Origin: Cyanophora paradoxa
Lineage: Eukaryota > Glaucocystophyceae > Cyanophorales > Cyanophoraceae
Direction: 5' to 3'
Assembly: GCA_004431415.1 (NCBI GenBank)
Contig: QPMI01000227.1
Coordinates: 86,001-150,000, forward strand
Length of the DNA stretch: 64,000 nucleotides
A program made the position numbers and the translations under genes. Every line of letters begins with the position of its first letter. Within the stretch, counting starts at the first letter, position 1. Positions 29,205 to 40,449 of the stretch are shown piece by piece. Under the pieces are notes generated by a model. It had not been told where the DNA came from. It worked only from the letters and a program-made list of their open reading frames with translations, and ran no database searches.

Positions 29205-31707
29205 ATGGAGTCGTTCTCGGGGCTGGTTGAGGAGCGCGTGGCGGCTGAGGTCCGTCCCCTGCCGACTCTCCCGTTTAGCAGCCGCGTGCTAACGGCGTCG
29301 ACGCCTCGCAGCTCCTCCGGCTCGGCTTCAGCACGCACGAGCTTGTTGTATCCGGAGTTAGCGCCGGTCTGCCGAATGCCGGCAGGGCCGTCCCTGTCTG
29401 TGATCCGGAGAACGTGATGCGGCTGATGCGCGGAGAGAACTTCATCGTGCAGCTAGCGGACTCGCGCAAGCGCGAGCAGCTTGAGATGAATGTAGTTCAA
29501 GTGGTTAAGGACACAGCGACGGGCGAGCGCAAGCGGCACGTCATCTCGGGCGTGCACGAGGTGTTGCAGGTGGCTGGAGTCATCGGGGACCTTGACCTCT
29601 GCGCCGAGTACGGCATACCGCCGCACATCGTCGAGACCCTGGACTCCACGTACCAGCTCGCTATAGCTGCTGGACTCGAAGCGTTAGCGCATGCCGGCAT
29701 CGAGCTCGACACGCACCACGTGCCCACAGAGCACGGCAACCCACATCTGAAGCATCCCAAGCGGCGGTGGGGCCCACTTCCAGCGGCTCTTCAGGCCTCG
29801 ACCGGTGTGATTTTCGCGTCATCCTTCCCAGCTCTGGATTCGATGGTGGAAGAGGTCTCGCGCTTCGTCGCTCACCGCCTGACGGAGTCGTCGAGGAAAG
29901 GCATCATTGAACGCTTGTCTGCATATTCGAAAACGCGCGCTGGATCCGAGCAACCGTCCGATGCGACGGCGCAGCTCGAGTCGTACTTGCAGTCTCTGAC
30001 GGTCGAGCCATCTGGGGATGAAGCGTCCATGCCCGGCTCTTACTCTTTCAACAGAAAGCTTCTTTTCCAGGTTCGCATAATTTGTTTTTCTCTTGGATTC
30101 TCTGTCCGAGAGCTTACGCCTCTTGCAGATCCTGGTCATGGCAAATGCACAGTTAGCAGAGCTGATTCATGCTCGCGGGTAGCCTTTTTGGTTCTTGTTC
30201 GGATCGTTCAAGCGCTGACATTAGGTACACGTGCAGGCCAAACACGCAGATCAATGCTGCCTGTGCATCGACTGCTCAGGCCATTGCTTTGGCTGAAGGT
30301 GAAGTGGGCCAGAGGGCTTGTCGTGTTCTCGTTGAATTTTTATATTCTTGTTCCAGATTGGATTCGTGTTGGACGGTGCGAGCGGGTTGTCGTAGTTTCC
30401 GGCGACAACGCAACATCGGACAACCTTCTCCGCTACATAGGGACTGGTGCTGCGCTGATTGCGCATATGACTGCACGCACTTCTCCTCACGAAGTGGTTC
30501 CAGGCTTCATGGCCCTTGGAGCTGCCTGCACACAGGCAGAAGTGGAGGCAGCCGCCCTTCCCTTCGATGCGCGGCGGTCGGGCATGGTCCTTGGAGCCGG
30601 TGCAGTTGGTCTCGTCATCGAAAGCGAAGTTGCAGCGCTACGGCGCGGCGCTCGGCCACTGTGCCGGCTGCTGGGAAGCCACATCGCCAATTCAGCATTT
30701 CATGCTTCACTTCTCGACGCAAAACACATCAGGTGCAACTGGACTCCCTTGCGTTACCTTGACTCCTGCTGACCGAGTTTTCAGCTCAGAACTTGACGTG
30801 TTCTTGACACGCATGGAACGCCGTCACGGCATTTCGCGATCCGACATCGCAGACAGGTGAATATATGATCTTCTCCTTTTTTTGCAGCATCCTTACGCAT
30901 TGTCACAGCTGCATATACATGAGCCATGAAACTTTTACATGCGCACGAGGTGGATGCGCCAAGGTGGAGATTGATGCTCTCCGCTCTGCCTTTCTGCGGT
31001 GTCCTGGTGGTATCTCCCGGATTACTATTGCCAACACCAAGGGCTTCACAGCGCACCCGATGGGTGTTGGGATTGAAGGTTGGCGCACCTCTGTCTTTGT
31101 CGGCGTACCATCTTGTTTACAAAGCTGCAGATGCTGTTGCGGTCGAGTGCTTGCATCACAAACTTGTACCTCCCATCGCAAATTTTAAGCAATCGTAAGA
31201 ACGGTTTCCTTCTCATGGGCTTCGGGGTTGAACTTGATCTCGATCTCAGTGATCCTTGTCTTGGGGGAGACCTTAATCTTTCGCATGGAGGCCACCTGGA
31301 TGCACGCTTCTGCTTGCGGTTTGCAGCTGGTGTGTAGATTCCCTTCCTTCCGTTTTCGGGCTCATGCAACCTCCTTCAATGATCAATAACCGCCAGGATT
31401 TGGGTCTCACTTCGTATATCTTCTCTACGCGTCGTACTCTTCACCGTCGCCTTCTGCTCTTCGGGCCCTGGCCGTAAGCATGACTCATTCTCGTGGATGT
31501 AATTTTCTCAGTTTCTCGCAGATGGAATCGACTGCTCCCCAAGGGGCAGCTGCCCTCGCTGCTGAGCCCGACTCAGAGCCAGAGCACAAGAAGCACGTGC
31601 GACATCACCACAAGCCTCACCACTACGATTCACATCATTTCCATGAATCACATCTTAACCTTCAACCAAAAAGCTTCATTTCAACTCCAGGCCTGGCCCA
31701 GCCTTAG
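29205..31707 (+). CDS. beta-ketoacyl synthase (thiolase-fold condensing enzyme), eleven exons, His-rich tail
   Basis: Condensing enzymes of fatty-acid/polyketide synthesis join an acyl chain to malonyl units. Exons 29205-29249, 29282-30070, 30129-30178, 30237-30298, 30357-30732, 30785-30856, 30909-31078, 31125-31194, 31250-31329, 31397-31473 and 31522-31707 join to 1977 nt, 658 residues, all phases consistent. The catalytic Cys is in [24 protein letters not shown] follows, and the two catalytic His lie in MSHETFT and [30 protein letters not shown] and [14 protein letters not shown] complete the C-terminal half. This is the stand-alone KS type also found inside large bacterial synthases. The last exon adds a His-rich tail ([17 protein letters not shown]). 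The first intron is only 32 nt. No acyltransferase or carrier domain is attached. Partial duplicate copies lie near the telomere. Confidence 0.9.
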
Positions 31708-32252
31708 CTCCTCAACGTTGGTGTTTTCATTTAAGCTGCTCTTTACACTGTAGCTGTATCTCACCAGCAACATGGCTGTCGTTTCTGGAAAAGACAAGGT
31801 CGCAGCCATAGAAAAGCTCTGCTACAACAGAAATGCATGCATTCGACGTGCCACGAGATGTCAGCTGGCTGTTTCAATTCTTTGATCATGTAAATCTACT
31901 GCGGGCTGAGTAGGCAAATCGCCATTTAAACAGCTGCCGCAGTGCACCAAGTCCGAGATCGCTGAGAGAGTCGAAATCGAAAATATGAATAATATTCTCT
32001 ACTTCCGAGTTCAATTCTTTGATCATATAATCTTGTCAGCATGCGCAGATCGACGCTCGCGATCGCGATCGAGCTCTACAGAACGATACTATGATAACTA
32101 AGTACCTGTGATCATGATCATCATGGCATGATCATGATCATGAGCGTGTGCCCTCTGAACGCTCTAGATCTAGCCGCCTGAGCTATATATACATATATAG
32201 AGAACGAGTTTTTGTGCTGCATCAAATCTATCAAGTTATTAGCCAGTAGAAC
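31423..32252 (+). repeat. ketosynthase 3' end and downstream sequence; inverted copy at 54249-55045
   Basis: The last exons, the 3' flank and the AT-rich stretch with ATCATGATCATCATGGCATG-type runs are repeated in reverse orientation at 55045-54249 with a few small indels. The pair continues beyond 42517 on this side but without the intervening block on the other. Confidence 0.9.
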
Positions 32253-32500
32253 GTTTCAAACTGAACGGAGTTTGCGTCACGCCCCGCCCATTGTTAACTT
32301 CTTCCGCCAATGAAATTAGCCCAGCGCAAACTTGAGCTCGAACTTGGCCTCGTACACAGTGGCGTACACACGCGGCCACAACGGTCACAGTAACGGTCAG
32401 CAGGCCGGCTTGCTAGTCAGCTTCCCTCGGCTAGGCCGGACTAGCTAGCTTCCCGCCATCGCGCACGCCCGAGCGCGAGCATTCCTGCACGCCGCCGTGC

Positions 32501-34410
32501 ATGAAGCAGTCAAAGCGAAAGGAACCCAGCCTCTGGGATGACGGCTTCGACGAGGCCCGACGTCGGCACCGCTGGCACGGCAAGCGACCCGACAGCAGCA
32601 GCTCGTGGGCCGGCAAGGGCAACATGAAGCGTGTCAACAAGATCACTCAGCAGGCGCGCAAGGCGAAGGAGCCCAAGCTCCCTGACCTCGACATCCTCAA
32701 GGGCGAGCACCCCGCGGCAACGGTCCGCTGCCTGGACACCAGCGGCCGCGCCTACCACGTTCGCCTTGGCGACTTCGTCATCTGTTCAGTTAGCTCAGAC
32801 ACCCAGCTGTGTCCAGAACTCAGCGTCGTTCGCCCGAAGCCCTTCCATTTCCCGCGCCCAGGTGAAACGATTTTGGCGCGAGTCGAGGCGAGTTCCCAAC
32901 ACAGACGAAGGCGAAGCGCGGCGACTTCAACTACTCCGTCAACGGCGTCATCCTTCGGCGCTTCGTGCGCCCGGAGGACTCCGATGTGAAGGACTGCGGG
33001 CTCGGCAGCGTGATCATCAAGGCAGACGGGAGCAGGCAGCCGTGGCCATCGCAAACCACCTCATCTACTACTCGAACGTGACGGTCCGCCCGCCGCGCCC
33101 GCGCCCCGTTCCAGCGTCCGATGCCCGTGCGCGCAGGTTCACGCACCCGCGAAGGTGGTGGCCGCGGACGAGTACAAAGCCCTCAACACGCCGATCCCCA
33201 CATCTACGTCTGTAAGCAAATCATGACGTTCCCGGGCGACGGCTCCTTCCAGTTCGACGTCGCCCTCGCCTTCAACGCGAGGCTCAAGCGAGTGGCGAAG
33301 AAGAAGATGGCGTGCTTCCTCCGGCCGCTGTCGAGGCCGGAGGAGCGCGTGGAGGCGATTGGCTACCTTCAGGACGCCGCGCGAACGCCCTCAAGCGCCG
33401 GAAGACCGGACGCAGCTTGTCAACGTCAAGATCCCGGTGGCCGGGCCGGCAATGTTGGTCTGCGGCTCTTATGACTCGTTCGAAGTTCTTTTTCCTATCC
33501 TCTAACGGTGCGCATCGCAGGAGAACATCGTGGCGCAGGTCGCGCACGTCGCCACGCCCATCGACCCGAAGACGGGCCAGCCGATCCGGTTGACAAGCTG
33601 CCGGCGGCGAATCGCTTCGTTATCGAGCTTCCGGACCGCGAGACCGCTGCTGGTGGAAGCCGCTTCCTTTTTCCCGCTCGCTGTTCTTTTTCCGACCTCT
33701 TTGCAGCTGTTCTCGGTCCCTCCGGCGTGGCGCAAGCGTCCAAGCGCGTCTGCAAGCGGGACGCGGACGGGAAGGCGATCCGGAAGCACAGCGAGATGCA
33801 GACGTCACCGTCGAGAAGGCGTACGGCGGCTTAATCGTGCCGCGCCACACGGGCTCCCATGACGTCGTCCAGTTCGACGAGCGTGCGCCCGGCCGCCCTC
33901 GCCGCGCCGCTCGCTTACGAAGCTCTGCTCCTTGGGCGCGGCAGGTCCCGGTCGGATCGTGGCCACGAAGCGCTCGGGCAGGAAAGGTGGGCACGTCACG
34001 CTCGAGCTTCCGAGCTACGAGTACGGCCCGACGGCGAGCGCATCGCCAGCCTCGCGGGGCCCTCGCGGCTGTCCCGTGAAGCGCCCGCGCCGGTGCCGCG
34101 CCGGCGCCAACACCGTCGCCAAGGCGCCGCCTGTCCCGAAGCAGCCCCTTCAGAACCTGCCGCCGCCGCCCTGCCGGCCCCGCCGCCGCCCTGCCGGCCC
34201 CCGCCGTCGCCGCCCCGCGGCCCCGCCGCCGCCGCCCTGCCGGCCGCCGCCGCCGCCGCCCGCCGCCCGCCCCGCCGGTCGCCGCCCTGTCGGCCCTGCT
34301 GCTGCTGCCCACCGGCCGCTGCCGCCCTACCTGCCCCCGCCGCATCCGCCTCGGTCCCCAAGTGCGCCCCTCCCCTCGCCCCCGCTCGGCTACTTGCTCG
34401 CCTAATCCTG
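32501..34410 (+). CDS. unrecognised multi-exon gene, Pro-rich C-terminus
   Basis: The frame MKQSKRKEPSLWDDGFDEA opens at 32501 and continues through exon-like pieces: RGDFNYSVNGVILRRFVRP (~32930), GDGSFQFDVALAFNARLKR (~33240), IVAQVAHVATPIDPKTGQP (~33525), ELPDRETAAGGSRF (~33628) and GHVTLELPSYEYGP (~33985). It ends in a (PPP, PAA) low-complexity region to ~34410. Frame changes between pieces coincide with possible short introns, for example GTAAGC at 33213. I recognise no family. Position inside the 10-kb insertion suggests element cargo. Exons are not resolved and it may be partly degenerate. Confidence 0.4.
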
Positions 34411-34518
34411 CAGCAGGAAGGATCGCGCGGCACAGCTCGCGGCCGCGGTGGCGGCGCGCAAGAGGGCAAAGTCGTGAAGCTGCTACTGAGAATCGCACTA
34501 TCTAGGTTACAAGGTGCG

Positions 34519-37500
34519 CTATGTCTGGTCCAAATCCATTTCGTCTATTTCCCCTCCGCTAGATCGTCTGCTAGAACCTCTGCTAGGGCCTATCATCGAA
34601 ATCGAGCATGTTGGCGCCCTCATCCTCCGCCTCCATCTCCTCCTCCGCCTCCTCCTCTGCCTCGGCGTCGTACTCGGCGGTCTCCTCCTCCTCCTCCTCC
34701 TCGTCCCGCTCTCCTCGGGCACTCGTCCTCCGGCACCGGATCCCCTCCTGCAGCTCAATATCCTCGTCGATCTCCTCCTCGTCCGCAGGCAGGGCACCGC
34801 TGCCACCTCCTCGCCCCCGGCGGCGCCGCCGCCGCCCCTTCGCCTGCATAGCCGCTGACCGGTGGGGACGGGCCGCAGGTCGGGGGATGAAGGGCCCATC
34901 TGGCCAGGCCTTGGCGGCGACGGGCGCGTCGTACTCGGCGTGGCAGCGTCCTTCCCGCCGGCGCTCGCCTCCGTCATGTTCCGCATCCACAGCGCCAGGC
35001 GCCGCCGCTGGTGCGTCATGATCTGCTTGAGCATGTCGAGGTCCTTGTTCCACCGCCACCGAGAGACGTGACGGTGTGTCGCAGGCGCCGAAGGAGGCCC
35101 ATGTAGGACTCGATGACCTCGCAGCTCCAACGGCCGGGCGCGTTCGTGTTGTCGACGCGCGCCAGAACGCGAGGTGCGCAAGCGTCGAGTGCATGTAGCG
35201 TGTGAAGATCTTCCATAACGGGAAGTGTGTCTCCATCAGGCCCTGGAGCTCGGCGACGGCCTCGATAACTTGCTGCCGCGCCTCCTCGTCGGGCTTCATG
35301 TTCCGCTCGTACTGGTAGATGATCTGGCGGAGCTGCCAAATCTCGTGCATGCCCCTCGTCTTCTCGCTCCAGCTCTCCTTACTGTCGCCGAAGCAGATGC
35401 TGAGAGGGTGTCGGGCGCCTCGGGGTCCTCCAGGATCTTCTTGGCGGTGTTGGCGGAGATCTTCTGGAAGAACTTGTAGGTGGCCCCGTTCTCGGTCTTC
35501 TCGAACTTGATGTTCCGCGCGTATTTATCGCGAAGATGACGCTGCAGGTCTTCGATGCGCTTCTGCTGGTCCTCGGAGGCACCACAGGCGAGGGCGAGGA
35601 AGAAGTAGACGAAGAACCCGGCCACCCAGCTCTTGATGCCGTGCAGGGCGTCGTCGAGCCGGACCTGAGGTGCGCGTTGGCGTCCGCTGAGGCGAGGTGT
35701 CGCGGGCTTCTCACCTCGACGGCAGCGACGGGCAGCATGCTGTTCGGGAGCGGCTGCAGGAGGGCGTTGGCGTCGTGCTCGGGGTGCGGATTCTCTGTTC
35801 GCTGGCTGGAGGGAGGCCGTCCCGATCCCGCGGCCCTGCTGCGCGCACGACTTCGACCGCCGAGCACTCGGACCTGCAGTAACGTGAGCCCCATGCCGAA
35901 TCTCAGCGCGTGTGACTCGGCGAACTGACCCGCGTCGGTGGACAGAATCGCAGTGCGGGCACAGGTCGAAGCCGAGGAGGACGCGGAGGAACTTGTAGTC
36001 GCCCGTCACCAAGAATTCGACCTCGACGGCTTGTCGTGCTCGTACCCGGGGATCAGGGTGAGCGGGTTCTCGTTCAGGTACTCGACCATGTCGGCGAGGG
36101 GCTTGATGCGTGGGCGCAGGTTCTCCTCGCTGTCGCTACCGCCGAAGAGCATTAGGGGCAGGAGGGCGTAGCAGCTCTGAACGCCCTTCAGCGGGTGGTA
36201 CGCCTGCGTCCCGTCCTCCTCGATGACGTAGTAGCCGTCGACGATTGCCACGATGCAGGTCATGCCGTCGGTCGTGGAGACGCTCTTCCCGCGGAACGCG
36301 ATCGTCCCGTCGCCCGCCAGGCGGACTCGAGGTCTGATCTTCTTCCCCCTGTGCTTGTGCAGCGGGACGAAAGCGCTGATGAGGGCCGACAGGGCGGGCG
36401 TCGGCGTGACAGCTCTGCGGGCGGCGGCGCTGCCGCCTCTCCGCCCGCCGCCGGCGCTGCCGCCTCTCCGCCCGCCGCCGGCGCTGCGCTCGACGGAGGC
36501 ACAAAGAGCTCGAGCATGACGCCCGGCTTGCCCTTGTTCTCCTCGTCGCCGACGCCCGCCGCTGTTTCGACGATCTGCACGATCTGCACCGCTCGGTGAG
36601 CCTCGTCCCTCACCCCGCCCGCGCGCGCGCGCCGCGCCTTCTCGAGGTCATCGTTGACCTTGCCCGTAGCTTCGTGATGCAGTGCTTCGACGGGAGGAAG
36701 GCTCGCAGCCCCACGAAGTGCTTCTTCAGGGCCTTCTTGAGGAGCTTCGTGAACTCAAAGTACGTCGCCTGCCCGGGTCGGTTTAGAACGGGATGGGGGG
36801 TTAAAACATTCGAGAAAGGGCGCACGTCCGAGATGCAGTGGCGGTCCTTCCACTCTAGAATCTCGCAGTCGGGGAAGGTGTCCCGCAGCTTCCTGCAGGC
36901 GATGCTCATCGCCTTCTTCACTTGCAGCTGACCCGATTTGCTCGTTTCCAGGGCTCGTTGGGCCTGCGGACGGTGGTTCAGAAAGGTGCTCTTCTCCAAC
37001 GATTTTGTAGCCTATTAAAGTACGATTCTCGGTAGCTCTTTTTATGTATAATAACGCGCACTGCGTGTGGCCGATGATGCTCACGAGGCGGCGTGCCTCC
37101 GCCTCCAGCGCCTCCCTCCTCTTCTGATAGGCGCCCTCCTCCTCTCCTTTGTTCCTGGGGCGCCCTGGATAAGCATGCATATGCCTGCGCGCGCGCCGCC
37201 CCGCCTTGTACCTCGCGAAGTTCTTTTTAAACATGGGGAGGCGGATCTGGATGTCCGGACTCGCAGCGTTTAGAATCGTCGAGAGCAGCATGCGGAGGAA
37301 CCGCGTGCGCCGCTGCCTGGACGTATCCGAGCATCCCTTCCCAGGGACCTGCCTAGCTATGCGCGAGATGGTCGCTGCACGCTGTGCCGAAGTCCGCGGG
37401 ACCTTGGCGCGCTTCGACTGGTGCTCCTCCCTAAGCTTCTTGTTCTCCGCCTCAAGCACTGCGATGCGCTCGTCGCGCGCTTTGAGCGTCGCCTTGCGGA

Positions 37501-37660
37501 CGATCCGCTCCTCAGGCGGCACATCTTCCTTGCCGCGAGCGCGTTTCGGGGCGGTGCCGGGGCCGGGGGCCGGCCGCGGCGCCGGGCTCGGCGCCTCATT
37601 AAGAACTGCATTCGTCTGCTCGCGGCCGGGCAGAGAGCATACACTCGTAAGCGCGGGCAA
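34519..37660 (-). CDS. transposase-like protein, interrupted or multi-exon
   Basis: Read leftwards: a basic leucine-zipper-like coiled coil (VLEAENKKLREEH) opens the 37660 frame; then YFEFTKLLKKALKKHF (~36750), a long beta-strand region (VAIVDGYYVIEEDGTQAYHP ~36240), VTGDYKFLRVLLGFD followed by CPHC (~36010), LDDALHGIKSWV...FEKTENGATYKF (~35660), FTRYMHSTLAHL (~35190), NAPGRWSCEVIESYMG (~35145) and a very acidic tail. The GD-x-K-x-L-x-x-x-LG...CPxC, D-x-LH and G-x-(W/F)S-x-x-x-(I/L)E spacing is what I know from RNase-H-fold transposase-derived proteins of algae and invertebrates. At least one frame change (~36020) has no plausible intron, so this copy may be broken. Confidence 0.45.
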
Positions 37661-37661
37661 G

Positions 37662-38081
37662 TCAAGTCATGACATCGAATTTGAATGAGCGGCATACCAC
37701 GTCGGCGCCGAACGCGCGACGACCGCGCTGCTGCTGCTGCTCTGGGCTAATCTGAGGCGATTGCGGGCTCGCTGGAGCCGATGGCGACCCGGGTGGCGAA
37801 GCTGGAGGGCTCTGCAGGATGCACTGGAGGAACACAGCCACTGCGGTGGCCTCTTGAAGCGCCGCCGTGCAAGCTAAGCTATGCGGATACAATGGAGACG
37901 CAATGCCGCGCGCCTCCAGTTCCAGGTGGGCGTTTCGGCTGTGGGTGAGCACTGCGATGATCCGCATAAGCGCCTGGTACGCGACCGACGCGTCCGCCAT
38001 CTCTAAAACGACTGCTGCGGGCGCTGGAAACGTTTGGGGCGCGGGCTGGGCCGCGGGACGGGGCGCGATGGGTCGCTGCAT
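37662..38081 (-). CDS. small Pro/Ala-rich protein of unknown function
   Basis: The frame MQRPIAPRPAAQPAPQ starts at 38081 and runs 139 residues. It has a short predicted helical middle (MADASVAYQALMRIIAVLTHSRNAH in part) and a PASPPGSPSAPASP tail with QQQQ. It lies just upstream of the transposase-like frame in the same direction. Being open and compositionally biased, it may not be a real gene. Confidence 0.3.
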   Translation of the reverse strand: MQRPIAPRPAAQPAPQTFPAPAAVVLEMADASVAYQALMRIIAVLTHSRNAHLELEARGIASPLYPHSLACTAALQEATAVAVFLQCILQSPPASPPGSPSAPASPQSPQISPEQQQQRGRRAFGADVVCRSFKFDVMT

Positions 38082-38598
38082 CGCGCGGGCGGGTTCAAAA
38101 CTCGGAAAAAAAGATCGCGTGTACCTCCCCTGCCATCTGCGGAAGCGGCAGCTCCGAGCGCCGCGAGCAAGCATACACATCCGCGACAGTTAGGCGCCGA
38201 AGAGCAGCAGGCGAGCCCAGCATGCGCGATAATGCGCAATTGCGATGCATAGCTACCTTAGGCGAAGCGGCTGGTCCACCCGCGCGGTCCTTGCCGGCCG
38301 CGATGCTCGCTCGTCGATATGGGTATGACGCGCTAAGCAAGGGGAGCATGCCCAGACTGGGTACGCAAACTGCTGAACGTCCAACTCCAGCTGAACGCCC
38401 TGCAGCTGGTGGGCCTGAAGCAGCCTCAAGCGTTAGCTATGTCGCATCGACAGTGTAGCTATGTTAGCTGTGGAGCGAAGCATATGCCCGCTGACTACGT
38501 GTCCGAGGAGGAGGACCAGGAGGAGACCATCAACGCGCCGTGCAATCGCCCAATGACTTCGTCTGTCATCGAGATCAACAGCAGCGACTCGGAGAGCG

Positions 38599-39215
38599 AT
38601 GGACCAGCGGCAGCGCGCCGAGCGCAGGGCGCGCATGAAGGCGGACGAGGAGCGCGCGCTCGAGGAGGAGGATGAGATCAGGCGGCGCCACCAGGCAGCT
38701 TTGGAGGTCAACCTCGCAATAGAGCGCGACTCGGTGAGGCCATACAAGCTGGCCGAGCTCAAGCAGTTGCTGGAGTACGCGCGCGCGTGGATGCGCGAGC
38801 ACGAGCAGCTGTACGAGCAGTTCGAGGTCGCGCTGGCGCACAACAACCTCCTCGAGGCCATTAACCTGCGGTCGGAGATCCGCAAGCACCGCAGCACGGC
38901 GCGCTTCTGCGGGCAGGACCCCTCGGGCTCTACGAGGAGGCGGCCTTCAAGCCTCTCTATGACAACGTGACGGCCTTGCAGCGGCGGGCGGGGCAGATGG
39001 AGCATTTCGGCGACAATCTCTTCAAGTGCGCGGAGCACTTCCAGCGGGTGCGCATCCGGCAGCAGCAGGCGGCGGCGGCGGCGGCGGCGGAGGCGGCGGA
39101 GGCGGCGGCGGAGGCGGACGGGGCTGCTGCTGCTGCTCGGTGCAAGCGCCGCCGCCTGCGTCGCGGCGACGGCGTGCTCGTCTCGCGGCCGGACGATGCC
39201 GACGACGAAGCGTAG
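38599..39215 (+). CDS. coiled-coil protein with Ala/Glu-rich tail, apparent frameshift
   Basis: From 38599 the frame is strongly helical and charged (RAERRARMKADEERALEEED, LAELKQLLEYARAWMREHEQ, VALAHNNLLEAINLRSEI). At ~38930 the frame must shift by one base to continue as GLYEEAAFKPLYDN, FGDNLFKCAEHFQRV and an Ala-rich tract, ending RPDDADDEA at 39215. The two halves form one sensible coiled-coil protein of about 205 residues. The shift has no intron signal, so it is a frameshift, a sequencing error or programmed. I do not recognise the family. Confidence 0.45.
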
Positions 39216-39530
39216 CGCCGTTAGCCGCCCCCGCCCCGCCGTTAGCCGCCCCCGCCCCGCCGGCCCCCGCCCCCGCCCGCCGGCCCCCGCCCCCGCCCCG
39301 CCGGCCCCGCCCCCGCCCCGCCCGCCCCGCCCCCGCCCCGCCCCGCCCCGCCCCGCCCCGCCCCGCCCCGCCCCGCCCGCCCCGCCCCGCCCGCCCCGCC
39401 CCCGCCCCGCCCCGCCCCGCCCCGCCCGCCCCGCCCCGCCGGCCCCGCCCCCGCCCGCCGGCCCCGCCCCGCCCCGCCGGTCGCCGCCCTGCCGGCGACG
39501 GCGTCCTCGTCTCGCGGCCGGACGATGTCT
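39205..39530. repeat. CCCCGCC minisatellite bounded by a 36-bp direct repeat
   Basis: About 270 bp of (CCCCGCC)n and (CCCCGCCGGC)n with no A or T. It is preceded by GGCGACGGCGTGCTCGTCTC (39163) and followed by GGCGACGGCGTCCTCGTCTC (39493), each continuing GCGGCCGGACGATG. The array thus lies inside a duplication of the end of the coiled-coil gene. The G-rich complement would form stacked G-quadruplexes. Confidence 0.9.
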
Positions 39531-39539
39531 GCAGCTAGA

Positions 39540-40449
39540 GTCACCAGCTGCAGTCTGCACCTGGCTTGAATACGACAGATTTACTAGTTATTCTGCTATC
39601 GTGCGCGCACCGTGGCACCGTGGCACCGTGGCACTCAGTGACTACCGAGAGTGGCGGGCGGGCTGGCGGGGCGGGCTGACAGGGCGGGGCGCCTGGCGGG
39701 ACAGTCGGGGGCCTCCGGGACACTCTGGCAGTCCGGGGGCCTCGGGAGCCTATTTTCGCGCCATACAAGGCCTCCCCGACCCTGCAGCTGCATAGGAGGC
39801 CTTATATAGTGCTTTAAAAAGGTTCTCTAAGCTTTTTTCGATGTCTCCCAGCTCCTGGGGCGATGGGCCCAATTTGGAAGGGCCAAAAGTCAGCAGAAGA
39901 CTAGCTGTAACGTAGTGTATAGGCGTATGATGAGTCATATGGTATGACGGGTTAAATGGCCCATCGCGGGGCTTTGTGCAGGGCACTAAATAACGCCGTG
40001 TGACGCCTCTACATCTTGAATAAAAAGTTCTAATCAAGATACGAGGCTGCCGTGCTTCAATCGCAAGCCTCGGAGTGCAGATTCCCTGGCAGATCAAAAA
40101 TTGCGAACGCGATACCGGGGGTCGCCGCGCGCTCGCAGCCTTGCGAAACCTTGAGAGCGGATAAGATTGCCGCCGACAGCGAGCCCAGCTCCCCGCTCGC
40201 AGTGCAGCCGCGCGCTTAAGGCGCCGGCCAGCCACTTGGCCCCGGCTGCAGCTGCTCCGGCACGGGCGGCCTCAGCCAGCCGGCACCATGCTATCGCAGC
40301 TTCAGCCATGAGCCTCGGAGAGGGCGGAAGTCTCCGAGGCTCGGTCCGCGATCCAGGGCAGGCGTGCGTATGTTCCAAGTTCGCGGGCGAGGGCGTTCCA
40401 AGTTATGTTGAGAGCTCTAGCTATGCAGGACGAAGCGAGCGGGCCGGGG
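39540..40449. other. no supported gene
   Basis: 39615-39650 contains three copies of CGTGGCAC, and 39655-39745 is a (GGCGGG)-like degenerate region. Overlapping open frames show no family resemblance. Confidence 0.35.

Noticed and set aside
33620-34498. 292-aa Arg/Gly/Ala frame on the minus strand
   Set aside because: It is antisense to a Pro/Ala-rich GC repeat and has no domain; such frames are expected in GC-only sequence.
39205-39530. CRISPR-like array
   Set aside because: There are no unique spacers and the host is eukaryotic; it is a simple minisatellite.
38433-39560. 375-aa Gly/Arg frame antisense to the coiled-coil gene and CCCCGCC array
   Set aside because: Its composition follows directly from the minisatellite; the plus strand coding blocks are far more protein-like.
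39026-39795. Long Pro/Ala plus-strand frames
   Set aside because: Simple translation of the (CCCCGCC)n array.
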